A stretch of DNA of 30,545 bases from Loktanella sp. UBA3435 (GTDB taxonomy: Bacteria; Pseudomonadota; Alphaproteobacteria; Rhodobacterales; Rhodobacteraceae). The stretch covers positions 103,859-134,403 of the forward strand of contig DFSO01000087.1 of assembly GCA_002378665.1 (NCBI GenBank), read 5' to 3'. Shown piece after piece: positions 8,830 through 16,626 of this stretch. Position 1 is the stretch's first letter. Each line of letters begins with the position of its first letter. The position numbers were made by a program, and so were the translations under genes. The notes beneath the pieces are model-generated. The model was not told the origin of the DNA. It ran no database searches and was given only the letters and a program-made list of their open reading frames with translations.

Positions 8830-9800
8830 TGCTTTGGCGCGCCATCAAAGAAGAATTGCCCGGCCCCAAATGGGCTGGGCTTTTCCACGAATACTGGCCT
8901 CACTATAAAAAGTGGTGGCTTAAAGAAGGCGTGTCTGCGCGTCCGACATATACCGAAAGCCATAAGGCGCTCTCGGCTCATATGCCCGAGATGGTGCCGA
9001 TCTATGAAGACCTGTGTGATCTGGCAGGGGGGGGCGATCTCGCTGCGCGGTTCCTTAGTTTCTATTGTCCGCCCCCCTATCTGACGGGGTGTAGCCAAGC
9101 GATCTGGACAGGTAAAGAGCCGGTTCTTGTCCGCAACTATGATTATAATCCCAAAGCCTTTGACAGTCTGACCTTGCAAACGGGTTGGGGCGGTCGACGT
9201 GTGATTGGCACCTCTGACGGGCTTTTTGGTCTTGTGGATGGCATGAACGATGCGGGCCTTGCGATCTCGCTTACGTTTGGTGGGCGGCGCGATGTTGGCA
9301 TCGGTTTTGGTGTGCCGCTTATTTTGCGCTACGTTTTACAAACCTGCAAAACAGCGGAGGAGGCAGGCGAGGTGTTGTCGCGCGTCCCGACCCACATGAG
9401 CTATAACGTCACTGTCATTGACAAAAAGCGCAAGTATCTCACGGCAATGCTCGCTCCTGACCGCCCCGCGATCCTGACCCATGCCGCCGTGGCGACCAAC
9501 CACCAAGAGACTGTTGAATGGATCAGCCATGCGCGGATCACGGCGACAGTCGAGCGCGAACGCTACCTCTTGCAGCGGATCACCTTGCACCGCGATCCCG
9601 AAGAGAAATTCATCGGTGCGTTCTTACGTCCGCCGCTTTACTCCACCGCCTTCTCAATGGGGTTTGGCACACTTTACACGGCTGTTTATCGGCCGCGTTT
9701 AGGGCAGATGGAGGTTCGCTGGCCCGATGTGAATTGGAAGCACAGCTTTGATGATTTTCAAGAGGGCGCAAGGCAAGTCATGATCCCCGGTACCGCATAA
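8829..9800 (+). CDS. C45 / acyl-CoA:6-APA acyltransferase-like Ntn hydrolase
   Basis: A 323-residue protein of the family that includes isopenicillin-N acyltransferase and beta-alanyl-amine hydrolases such as Tan. The probable nucleophile is C88 (YLTGCSQAIW), exposed by autoproteolysis after the Gly, with the family motif VRNYDYN at about 102-108 and ATNHQE further on. These enzymes make or break amide bonds between a small acyl group and an amine. It overlaps the ATP-grasp gene by one base and is followed after 11 bp by an aminotransferase. The overlap suggests that the ligase and hydrolase act on the same amide. The family assignment is good; the reaction is inferred. Confidence 0.82.
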   Translation: MLWRAIKEELPGPKWAGLFHEYWPHYKKWWLKEGVSARPTYTESHKALSAHMPEMVPIYEDLCDLAGGGDLAARFLSFYCPPPYLTGCSQAIWTGKEPVLVRNYDYNPKAFDSLTLQTGWGGRRVIGTSDGLFGLVDGMNDAGLAISLTFGGRRDVGIGFGVPLILRYVLQTCKTAEEAGEVLSRVPTHMSYNVTVIDKKRKYLTAMLAPDRPAILTHAAVATNHQETVEWISHARITATVERERYLLQRITLHRDPEEKFIGAFLRPPLYSTAFSMGFGTLYTAVYRPRLGQMEVRWPDVNWKHSFDDFQEGARQVMIPGTA

Positions 9801-9811
9801 AAGGAACGCAA

Positions 9812-11137
9812 ATGTCTCATATTTTCCCACGACACACTAAGCAGCTGCCACCCGTCGCGGTGCGTGGCGAAGGTTGTTACATCTATGATGCCAGCGGCAA
9901 GCAATATCTCGATGCCTCGGGCGGTGCGGCTGTGTCGTGTCTTGGCCATGGTGACAGAATAGTCATTGATGCGGTTAAGGCGCAGTTGGATGCGATGGCT
10001 TATGCGCACACGGGTTTCTTTACGTCCGAGCCTGCGGAAACGCTCGCTGATTTGCTGATTGAACATGCACCAAAGGGGCTGGATCGGGTTTATCTGGTCT
10101 CTGGCGGGTCAGAGGCGATGGAGGCTGCGATTAAGCTTGCGCGGCAGTATTTCGTTGAAAAAGGCGAGCCAAAGCGGGGCCGTCTGATTGCACGCAAGCA
10201 AAGCTATCACGGCAATACGATGGGGGCCTTGTCGGCGGGTGGAAACGCGTGGAGGCGCGCCCAATTTGGCCCGCTTTTAATCGACATGAGCCACATCGAC
10301 CCCTGCTATGAATACCGTTTGCGGCGTGAGGGCGAGACGCTTGAGGCCTACGGATTGCGGGCCGCGAACCTGTTGGAAGAGGAACTGCTGCGCGTCGGGC
10401 CAGAGAATGTGATGGCCTTTGCTGCCGAACCTGTGGTCGGGGCGACGGCGGGTGCGCTGACTGCGGCACCAGGGTATTTTAAGCGCATTCGCGAGATTTG
10501 TGATCAATACGGGATCTTGTTGATCTTAGATGAGGTCATGTGCGGGATGGGCCGCACGGGCAGCTTGTTCGCCTGTGAACAAGACGGCGTAGCACCCGAT
10601 ATTTTGTGTATCGCTAAGGGATTGGGCGCTGGTTATCAGCCTATTGGCGCGATGATCTGTAGTGCTGAAATCTATCAAACCATCGAGAATGGAAGCGGCT
10701 TTTTCCAGCACGGACACACCTACCTGGGCCACCCGACAGCGGCTGCGGCTGGCGTTGCTGTGGTCACATCGATGCTGGACCGTGGTTTGGTCACTAGGGT
10801 AAAAACCCAAGGGGAGAAGCTGATGTCGGCGTTGCAGGCCGAGTTCGGACAGCATCCGAATGTTGGCGATATTCGTGGTCGCGGGCTGTTCCAAGGAATC
10901 GAACTTGTCGCGGATCGCGAGACAAAAGCGCCGTTTGATCCATCGCGCAAGATTGCTGGGCGGATCAAAACGGCGGCCTTTGAGGCAGGCATGGTTTGCT
11001 ACCCGATGAGCGGCACGATTGACGGGCAATCGGGCGATCACGTGTTGCTCGCGCCGCCGTTCATCATTGAGGATTCTCAAATCGATGAATTGGTAGGCAA
11101 ACTTTCAATCGCGGTAGATTTTGCGCTGAAAGCATAA
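9812..11137 (+). CDS. Class III PLP-dependent aminotransferase (omega-amino acid/diamine type)
   Basis: 441 residues of full length for the class III family (4-aminobutyrate, beta-alanine, putrescine, adenosyl-methionine-8-amino-7-oxononanoate transaminases). The cofactor motifs are present: SGGSEAMEAAIKLAR, SYHGNT, LILDEVMCGMGRTG (Asp for the PLP nitrogen), and the Schiff-base lysine K269 in CIAKGLGAGYQP. The start follows AAGGA, 11 bp after the C45 hydrolase gene. It should move a terminal amino group to a keto acid, giving an aldehyde that the convergent dehydrogenase could oxidise. It is the last gene of the long plus-strand run, ending 3 bp before a strong hairpin. Confidence 0.9.
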   Translation: MSHIFPRHTKQLPPVAVRGEGCYIYDASGKQYLDASGGAAVSCLGHGDRIVIDAVKAQLDAMAYAHTGFFTSEPAETLADLLIEHAPKGLDRVYLVSGGSEAMEAAIKLARQYFVEKGEPKRGRLIARKQSYHGNTMGALSAGGNAWRRAQFGPLLIDMSHIDPCYEYRLRREGETLEAYGLRAANLLEEELLRVGPENVMAFAAEPVVGATAGALTAAPGYFKRIREICDQYGILLILDEVMCGMGRTGSLFACEQDGVAPDILCIAKGLGAGYQPIGAMICSAEIYQTIENGSGFFQHGHTYLGHPTAAAAGVAVVTSMLDRGLVTRVKTQGEKLMSALQAEFGQHPNVGDIRGRGLFQGIELVADRETKAPFDPSRKIAGRIKTAAFEAGMVCYPMSGTIDGQSGDHVLLAPPFIIEDSQIDELVGKLSIAVDFALKA

Positions 11138-11140
11138 CGA

Positions 11141-11166
11141 GGGGGCCCTCGCGATTGAGGGCCCCC
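11141..11166. terminator. Strong hairpin between convergent genes, likely bidirectional terminator
   Basis: GGGGGCCCTC (11141-11150) and GAGGGCCCCC (11157-11166) form a perfect 10-bp GC-rich stem with a 6-nt loop. It lies 3 bp after the aminotransferase stop and 10 bp after the dehydrogenase stop on the other strand. Downstream T-tracts are short on both sides, but the placement in a convergent junction supports termination for both units. Confidence 0.75.
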
Positions 11167-11176
11167 ACCGTTTAAT

Positions 11177-12637
11177 TTACTTAATTTCGCCCATGCAGAG
11201 ATATTTGATTTCGAGGAAATCTTCTGTCCCATATTTGGAACCTTCACGGCCAAGGCCAGACTGCTTGACCCCGCCAAAGGGTGCGACTTCTGTCGAGATC
11301 AGGCCCGTGTTAATGCCGACCATGCCAGTTTCTAACGCCTCTGCGACGCGCCAAACGCGCGAAAGATCACGACTGTAGAAATAAGCGGCAAGGCCGAATT
11401 CGCTGTCGTTGGCCATGGCGATGACTTCCGCTTCGTTATCGAATTTGAACAGAGGCGCAACAGGGCCAAATGTCTCTTCGCGGGCGACTTTCATGTCTGA
11501 GGTGACGCCGGTGATGACCGTTGGGTGAAAGAACGTTCCGCCGATGTTGGAGCGCGTGCCGCCAGAGATCACCGTCGCGCCCTTGGAAACCGCGTCATTG
11601 ATGTGAGCTTCGACCTTCGCCAATGCCGCTTCGTTGATCAGCGGACCAGTGGTGACGCCCTGTGCAAAACCGTTACCAATCTTAAGTTTCTCGGTGGCGA
11701 TTTTCAGCTTTTCGGCGAAGGCATCATAGACGCCAGCCTGCACATAAATGCGGTTTGCACAGACGCAGGTTTGGCCGTTGTTGCGGTATTTTGCTATCAT
11801 CGCACCCTCAACGGCCGCATCAAGATCGGCGTCATCAAAGACGATGAACGGGGCGTTCCCGCCGAGTTCCAGTGACATCTTTTTGATCGTATCAGAGCAC
11901 TGGTTCATCAGGATTTTGCCGACCCGAGTAGACCCTGTGAAGGTGATTTTCGCGACTTTTTCATTCGCGCAGAGTTCTTTGCCGACGCCGGAGCTGTCGG
12001 TGGAAGGGATCACGTTGAACACACCTGCGGGGATGCCTGCGCGTTCGGCCAAAACGGCCATGGCGAGGGCGGACAGTGGTGTGAGCTCGGCGGGGCGCGC
12101 GACGAATGTGCAGCCAACAGCGAGGGCTGGGGCGACCTTGCGGGCGATCATGGCGTTGGGGAAATTCCACGGAGTGATCGAGCCTGCGACGCCGATCGGC
12201 TGCTTCAGAATGACGATCCGTTTGTCGCGTTGGTGTCCCGGAATTACGTCGCCATAAACTCGCTTGGCCTCCTCAGCAAACCATTCGATAAAGCCCGCAC
12301 CGTAGAGGATTTCACCACGGGCCTCGGCCCAAGGCTTGCCCATCTCGGCGGTGAGGATTGTTGCAAGATCGTCGGCGTTTGCGACAATCAAATCGTACCA
12401 TTTACGCAGAACCGTGGCGCGTTCCTTGCCTGTCCAAGACGCCCAATCAGGTTTGGCAGCATAGGCTGCGTCAATCGCGCTCGTCGTGTCTGCGACGGAC
12501 AGGTCAGCGACATTCGCGATGGCCTCACCCGTTGCAGGGTTCATAACCGCAAATGTTTGATCTTTTTCAATCCACTGGCCGTTTACATAGCCGCGTGTTT
12601 CAAGAAGGGAGGGGTCGTTAAGCTTGAGATTAGTCAT
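11177..12637 (-). CDS. gabD: NAD(P)-dependent succinate-semialdehyde dehydrogenase-like aldehyde dehydrogenase
   Basis: 486 residues, normal for the GabD class of aldehyde dehydrogenases. The catalytic residues are N158 (TPWNFP), E257 (SLELGGNAPF) and C291 (GQTCVC), with a second Cys at 293 as in many SSADHs. The position normally held by a Lys that contacts the NAD(P) ribose is Arg here (R181 in FVARPAELTP). It would oxidise succinate semialdehyde or a related omega-oxo acid. It is convergent with the transaminase operon and shares a promoter region with the divergent gene at 12806. The symbol reflects family; glutarate or other semialdehydes are equally possible given the unknown amine substrate. 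Confidence 0.88.
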   Translation of the reverse strand: MTNLKLNDPSLLETRGYVNGQWIEKDQTFAVMNPATGEAIANVADLSVADTTSAIDAAYAAKPDWASWTGKERATVLRKWYDLIVANADDLATILTAEMGKPWAEARGEILYGAGFIEWFAEEAKRVYGDVIPGHQRDKRIVILKQPIGVAGSITPWNFPNAMIARKVAPALAVGCTFVARPAELTPLSALAMAVLAERAGIPAGVFNVIPSTDSSGVGKELCANEKVAKITFTGSTRVGKILMNQCSDTIKKMSLELGGNAPFIVFDDADLDAAVEGAMIAKYRNNGQTCVCANRIYVQAGVYDAFAEKLKIATEKLKIGNGFAQGVTTGPLINEAALAKVEAHINDAVSKGATVISGGTRSNIGGTFFHPTVITGVTSDMKVAREETFGPVAPLFKFDNEAEVIAMANDSEFGLAAYFYSRDLSRVWRVAEALETGMVGINTGLISTEVAPFGGVKQSGLGREGSKYGTEDFLEIKYLCMGEIK

Positions 12638-12805
12638 TTGGAATCCGCCGAATGTCAGCCTGCGCTGTTTAATATATTGGGTCGAAAGTGGGTTTGCCGT
12701 AGGCTATGACATATGTCCAGCGGATAACGTGGCGATAGGGGTGCTGGACAATTCGGGCGCGTCCATGCACCAATTTGCCAAAGCCATTTTCATCGGAGTA
12801 CCACC
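12638..12805. promoter_or_regulatory. Divergent promoter region between the SSADH-like gene and the Cys/Met PLP gene
   Basis: 168 bp separate two divergently transcribed genes, so both promoters must lie here or nearby. A 10-bp palindrome GACATATGTC occupies 12708-12717 and is a possible operator, though palindromes this short are expected by chance. GGAG at 12795-12798 is the ribosome binding site for the GTG start at 12806. I could not place convincing -35/-10 pairs. Confidence 0.5.
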
Positions 12806-13966
12806 GTGACTGACAACAGCAATCGTAAGCCATCAATCACCACGCGGGTCGCGCAAGCGCTGCGGTTTATCGAGGCGGAAACAGGCGCTGTTGTGCCGTC
12901 GATCCAACCTGCTGCGACCTATGCCCGTGATGAGAATTATGACATTCGTAAACCGTATTTCTATCGGCGTGATGGCAACCAAGCGACGTCTCACGCAGAG
13001 GCAATTATTGCGGAACTTGAGGGCGCTGCGGATTCGCTTTTGTTTGCGTCTGGCATGTCGGCCTGCACGGCTGTGATTGAGCATTTGCCAACGGGCGCCC
13101 ATGTAGTGGCCCCGCGCGTGATGTATCATGGGGTTTTGCACCAGTTGCAGACCTATGCCGCAAATGGGCGGATTACGCTTGATTACTACACGGCTGGGAA
13201 TTTGGCAGAATTGGCCGAGGCTGTCGCGCGACAAAAGCCGACGCTGGTCTGGGTCGAGACTCCGAACAACCCGAATTGGGAAGTCACCGATATTGAAGCG
13301 GCATCAAAGATTGCGCATGACGTTGGCGCAAAGCTGATCGCTGACTGCACTGCGACGCCGCCCAATATGACCCGCGCGCTAGAGCTGGGGGCGGATATTT
13401 CGTTCCACTCGGCGACGAAATACCTCAACGGGCATTCCGATATTACGGCGGGTGTTTTGTCGGTCCGAGAAATTGGCCCCTATTGGGACGAGATCGTTTT
13501 GATCCGCAAATTGCAGGGCACGGTTTTACATTCCTTTGATGCCTATATGTTGATCCGTGGGATGCGGACGCTGTTTTTGCGGGTCGAGAAATGCTGCAAG
13601 AATGCGATGGCAGTGGCGAAGCATTTTGAAGGCCATAAGCATGTCGAGGTTGTTCATTATCCTGGCCTGCCAAATGATCCCGGCCATGAGGTGTCGAAGC
13701 GACAAACGAATGGCCAGTTCGGTGGCATGCTGTCGATTGTTGTGGCTGGCACGGAACAGACGGCGATTGATGTCGCGCGTTTTTGTGAGGTGTTTTACCC
13801 TGCGACGTCGCTTGGTGGTGTCGAAAGCTTGATCGAGCATCGCAAAACGGTGTCGGGCGTGGGCTTTCCTGTGCACCCGCGTCTGTTGCGATTGTCCATC
13901 GGGATCGAGGACGCGGATGACTTGATCTATGATCTAGAGCAAGCCATCGCGCGGGCGGTGTCGTAA
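12806..13966 (+). CDS. Cys/Met metabolism PLP-dependent enzyme (cystathionine gamma-synthase-like family)
   Basis: 386 residues, the full length of the gamma-family. The PLP lysine is K205 (FHSATKYLNGHSD), D180 would bind the pyridine nitrogen, the phosphate-binding Tyr and Arg from the partner subunit are Y53 and R55, and the C-terminus carries the family's SLGGVESLIEHR. The GTG start has GGAG 7 bp upstream. Enzymes of this fold perform gamma- or beta-replacement or elimination on homoserine esters, cystathionine or methionine. The usual NPT segment is NQAT here (58-61), so it belongs to a divergent subgroup and its substrate should not be assumed. It ends 3 bp before the convergent SulP gene and may belong with the amine pathway or with sulfur metabolism. 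Confidence 0.85.
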   Translation: MTDNSNRKPSITTRVAQALRFIEAETGAVVPSIQPAATYARDENYDIRKPYFYRRDGNQATSHAEAIIAELEGAADSLLFASGMSACTAVIEHLPTGAHVVAPRVMYHGVLHQLQTYAANGRITLDYYTAGNLAELAEAVARQKPTLVWVETPNNPNWEVTDIEAASKIAHDVGAKLIADCTATPPNMTRALELGADISFHSATKYLNGHSDITAGVLSVREIGPYWDEIVLIRKLQGTVLHSFDAYMLIRGMRTLFLRVEKCCKNAMAVAKHFEGHKHVEVVHYPGLPNDPGHEVSKRQTNGQFGGMLSIVVAGTEQTAIDVARFCEVFYPATSLGGVESLIEHRKTVSGVGFPVHPRLLRLSIGIEDADDLIYDLEQAIARAVS

Positions 13967-13969
13967 GAG

Positions 13970-15679
13970 TTAGCGTAGAGCGTTGGCCGCCTCGAATTGT
14001 GACAGGTAAACTTTGCCTGTCAGCTCAGAGAGGAAATGCGCACGTTTCAGAACATCCATAACGGGGCCTTTGACCTCGGACAGGTGCAATTTGACGTCCA
14101 TCTCCGACAGGCGGCTATTGATCGTTTCGAGCGATTCCAGCGCGCTTAGGTCGATCTCGTTGATGGCGCAACATTGCAGCACAACGTGGCGCACGCCTTT
14201 GTCACGCGCGACGCGGTCATAGATTCTATCTTCGAGAAAACGTGCGTTGGCGAAATACAGGCTTTCGTCGATGCGCAGGTTCACGACAGATGGCGTGGTC
14301 TCGACCTTATGGCGCAGGATGTTGCGGAAATGCTCTGTGCCAGGAACAAGGCCAACTTCGGCGATGTGTGGTTTCGAGGACTTGTAGAGGTGCAGCAGAA
14401 TCGAGAGACCAACACCCGCAGAGACGCCGATCTCGACACCCATTGCGAGGGTCAGCACAATCGTCGCCAGAACAGCCGCGAAGTCGGCCTTTGAATATGC
14501 CCAGCTCCGTTTCAGGATGCTGAAATCTACGAGGCTAAGAACAGCGACAATGATGGTCGCAGCAAGTGTTGCCTTTGGCAAAAAGTAGATCAGCGGTGTC
14601 AAAGCGACCGCAGCAATTGCCAAACCAACGGCGGTATAAGCACCAGCGGCAGGGGTTTCTGCGCCTGCGTCAAAGTTGACGACAGAGCGGGAAAAACCAC
14701 CTGTCACAGGAAAACCACCTGTGAAAGCCGCACCGAGGTTTGCTGTTCCAAGGCCGATCAGCTCTTGGTCCGGATCAATGCGTTGGCGTTTCTTTGCGGC
14801 GAGTGTTTGGGCCACCGAGATCGATTCCACAAATCCAATGATGGAGATCAGGAACGCCGGCAAAAGAAGTTGCTTAAGGAGTTCTGGTGAGAACGATGGC
14901 ATGGTGAGCGGTGGTAAGCTTTGTGGAACAGCACCGACGATTGCGACGCCTTTGTCGGCAAGCCCGAATAGCCAGACAGCGAGGGTTGTCACGACCACGC
15001 CGGCAACAGGGCCTGCTTTGGTAAGCACATCGGCCAATGTTCCGACAACGCCCATTTTGCGCAGGAACGGTTTAAGACCCTTACGGACCCAGAACAGAAA
15101 TGCCGTTGCGAGCACGCCAATGGTCAGGGTGATGAAATTCACCTCGCTGATATGTGTGATCAGGCCGTGCACCATGTCGATCAGGTTCTCGCCCTCGCCC
15201 TTGATGCCCAAGATATGTTTGAGTTGGCTCGTCGCGATGAGAACGCCAGATGCGGTGATAAAGCCAGCAATGACGGGGTGCGACAGGAAGTTGGCGACAA
15301 AACCAAGCCGAAACACACCCATGGCAAGCAGGATCGAACCTGACAAAAAGGCGAGCGAGAGTGCGGCGACGGCGTAACCTGCGGTGCCTTGGTCAACGAT
15401 TTTACCAAGCGCCGCGGCGGTCATAAGAGAGACCACAGCGACGGGGCCGACTGCGAGTGCGCGGCTTGTCCCGAAGATTGCGTAGAACAGGATCGGCGCA
15501 ATGGAGGCGTAAAGGCCCGCCTCTGGTGGTAAGCCCGCGAGCAAAGCGTAGGCGAGCGATTGCGGGATTAACATGATCGTCACGATCAAGGCGGCGACCA
15601 TATCATTGGTAAGCGCGGATTTATTGTAGGTCTTGCCCCAAGTCAAAATGGGCAAGTAGCGGATGAACAAGCTTGGCAT
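13970..15679 (-). CDS. SulP-family anion permease with C-terminal STAS domain
   Basis: 569 residues from the ATG at 15679; an upstream in-frame GTG at 15724 would add 15 residues but has no ribosome binding site. About 12 membrane helices lie at roughly residues 15-415, including the SulP hallmark region GFPVTGGFSRSVVN, followed by a cytoplasmic STAS domain (about 430-550). SulP proteins carry sulfate, bicarbonate or other anions, usually with proton or sodium coupling; the anion cannot be assigned from sequence. It lies about 100 bp downstream of a Crp/Fnr-family regulator on the same strand, so co-transcription is likely, and it is convergent with the PLP gene with only 3 bp between stops. 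Confidence 0.92.
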   Translation of the reverse strand: MPSLFIRYLPILTWGKTYNKSALTNDMVAALIVTIMLIPQSLAYALLAGLPPEAGLYASIAPILFYAIFGTSRALAVGPVAVVSLMTAAALGKIVDQGTAGYAVAALSLAFLSGSILLAMGVFRLGFVANFLSHPVIAGFITASGVLIATSQLKHILGIKGEGENLIDMVHGLITHISEVNFITLTIGVLATAFLFWVRKGLKPFLRKMGVVGTLADVLTKAGPVAGVVVTTLAVWLFGLADKGVAIVGAVPQSLPPLTMPSFSPELLKQLLLPAFLISIIGFVESISVAQTLAAKKRQRIDPDQELIGLGTANLGAAFTGGFPVTGGFSRSVVNFDAGAETPAAGAYTAVGLAIAAVALTPLIYFLPKATLAATIIVAVLSLVDFSILKRSWAYSKADFAAVLATIVLTLAMGVEIGVSAGVGLSILLHLYKSSKPHIAEVGLVPGTEHFRNILRHKVETTPSVVNLRIDESLYFANARFLEDRIYDRVARDKGVRHVVLQCCAINEIDLSALESLETINSRLSEMDVKLHLSEVKGPVMDVLKRAHFLSELTGKVYLSQFEAANALR

Positions 15680-15782
15680 TTGGGTATTCTCGGATGAGGG
15701 AGGTTCCCCTGCGCAGATTTGCACGAGGGGTCGTTAGAGTTATGCGATGTCGTCTAGGTCGTTGAGGTACGTGAGTGCGTTG

Positions 15783-16451
15783 TTAGCGCGCGGTTTTGGA
15801 GAGGTGTGTGATTTCGTCGAAGTCCAGAATGGCGATCTTGCTGCGTGATTGGTCTATCCAGCCACGGCGGTTGAATTCTTGGAGCTGCCGGGAGATCACT
15901 TCGCGTGCGGTTCCCAATTCGACGGATAGCTTTTGGTGTGTGGTCGTAATCGTGCCTTGTGCATCGGCCAAAGTGATCAGCTTTTGGGCGAGGCGCACGT
16001 CGATGCGTTGAAATGCCACCTCGTCGATCATCATGAAAAGTTCCGTGATCCGTTTGGAAAAAGCGGAAAACACGAAGTCACGAAAAACTGCTGATGTACT
16101 GACCAATGTGTTAAATGAGTCGCGCGGAATGGTGACAGCGCTGACGTTGGTTTCGGTGATGCCTTCGGCGGAATAGGCCTCGTGGGACAAGAGGCAGGCA
16201 GTTGTTAAAACACAGCTTTCACCTGCATTGATCCGATAAAGCACGATCTCGTGGCCGTTCTCTGAAGACTGCTGCACGCGCACAGTGCCGTCCAACAGTA
16301 AGAGCATGTTTTCGGGTGATTTTCCAGGTCCGAAGATTGTGGTTTTGGATGGGATCGAGATAACTTTACTGTGTGTTTCTAAATATTGAGCTGTCAGAGG
16401 CTCGATGGATAGCAAACCATCAAATCGAGTCGTCCAATCGGGATTTGACAT
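15783..16451 (-). CDS. Crp/Fnr-family transcriptional regulator with cysteine pair in the sensor domain
   Basis: 222 residues: a cyclic-nucleotide-binding-like beta-barrel (about 15-120), a dimerisation helix (about 125-160) and a winged helix-turn-helix (about 168-215, LSVELGTAREVISRQLQEF) with the E/SR recognition pattern of Fnr relatives. There is no N-terminal cysteine cluster, so it is not an oxygen-sensing Fnr. It has C80 and C86 (GESCVLTTACLL) in the barrel loop where CRP would bind cAMP. Start ATG 16451 follows GAGGGG. Its own promoter is visible upstream, and SulP follows. Regulators with this signature often sit beside DUF2892 and sulfur-metabolism genes, as here, so sulfide or persulfide sensing is a reasonable inference. 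Confidence 0.9.
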   Translation of the reverse strand: MSNPDWTTRFDGLLSIEPLTAQYLETHSKVISIPSKTTIFGPGKSPENMLLLLDGTVRVQQSSENGHEIVLYRINAGESCVLTTACLLSHEAYSAEGITETNVSAVTIPRDSFNTLVSTSAVFRDFVFSAFSKRITELFMMIDEVAFQRIDVRLAQKLITLADAQGTITTTHQKLSVELGTAREVISRQLQEFNRRGWIDQSRSKIAILDFDEITHLSKTAR

Positions 16452-16525
16452 TTATGCCCCTCAGATGTTGGGTCGATTTTCTCAACGCACTATGATCGAA
16501 CGACTGATCTAAATACACGCTAAAC

Positions 16526-16553
16526 ATTATATTCAATTTATTGATTTTGTAAA
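16526..16553 (-). promoter_or_regulatory. Sigma-70-like promoter of the Crp/Fnr gene with internal palindrome
   Basis: Read on the minus strand, TTTACA (16553-16548) and a perfect TATAAT (16531-16526) are separated by 16 bp, predicting a transcript start near 16519 and a 5' leader of about 68 nt. The spacer contains the inverted repeat TCAAT-TT-ATTGA (16533-16544), a possible autoregulatory operator. Confidence 0.6.
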
Positions 16554-16573
16554 TGTATCTTTCGTTGAAATGC

Positions 16574-16610
16574 AAAAAACCCGCCGCATTCATACACAAT
16601 GCCGCGGGTT
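16574..16610 (-). terminator. Rho-independent terminator of the DUF2892 gene
   Basis: Two 13-nt arms (16578-16590 and 16598-16610) pair with a single C-C mismatch around a 7-nt loop. On the minus strand the stem is followed by six T residues (16579-16574 read in reverse). It begins 16 bp after the DUF2892 stop, which insulates the downstream Crp/Fnr promoter. Confidence 0.85.
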
Positions 16611-16626
16611 GTTTCAGGTTAGCGGA

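Noticed and set aside
12708..12717. GACATATGTC palindrome as a firm operator
   Set aside because: A 10-bp palindrome is expected by chance many times in 30 kb; it is mentioned only as a possibility within the divergent promoter region.
15783..16451. Oxygen-sensing Fnr
   Set aside because: There is no cysteine cluster in the N-terminal 30 residues; the only cysteines are C80 and C86 in the barrel.
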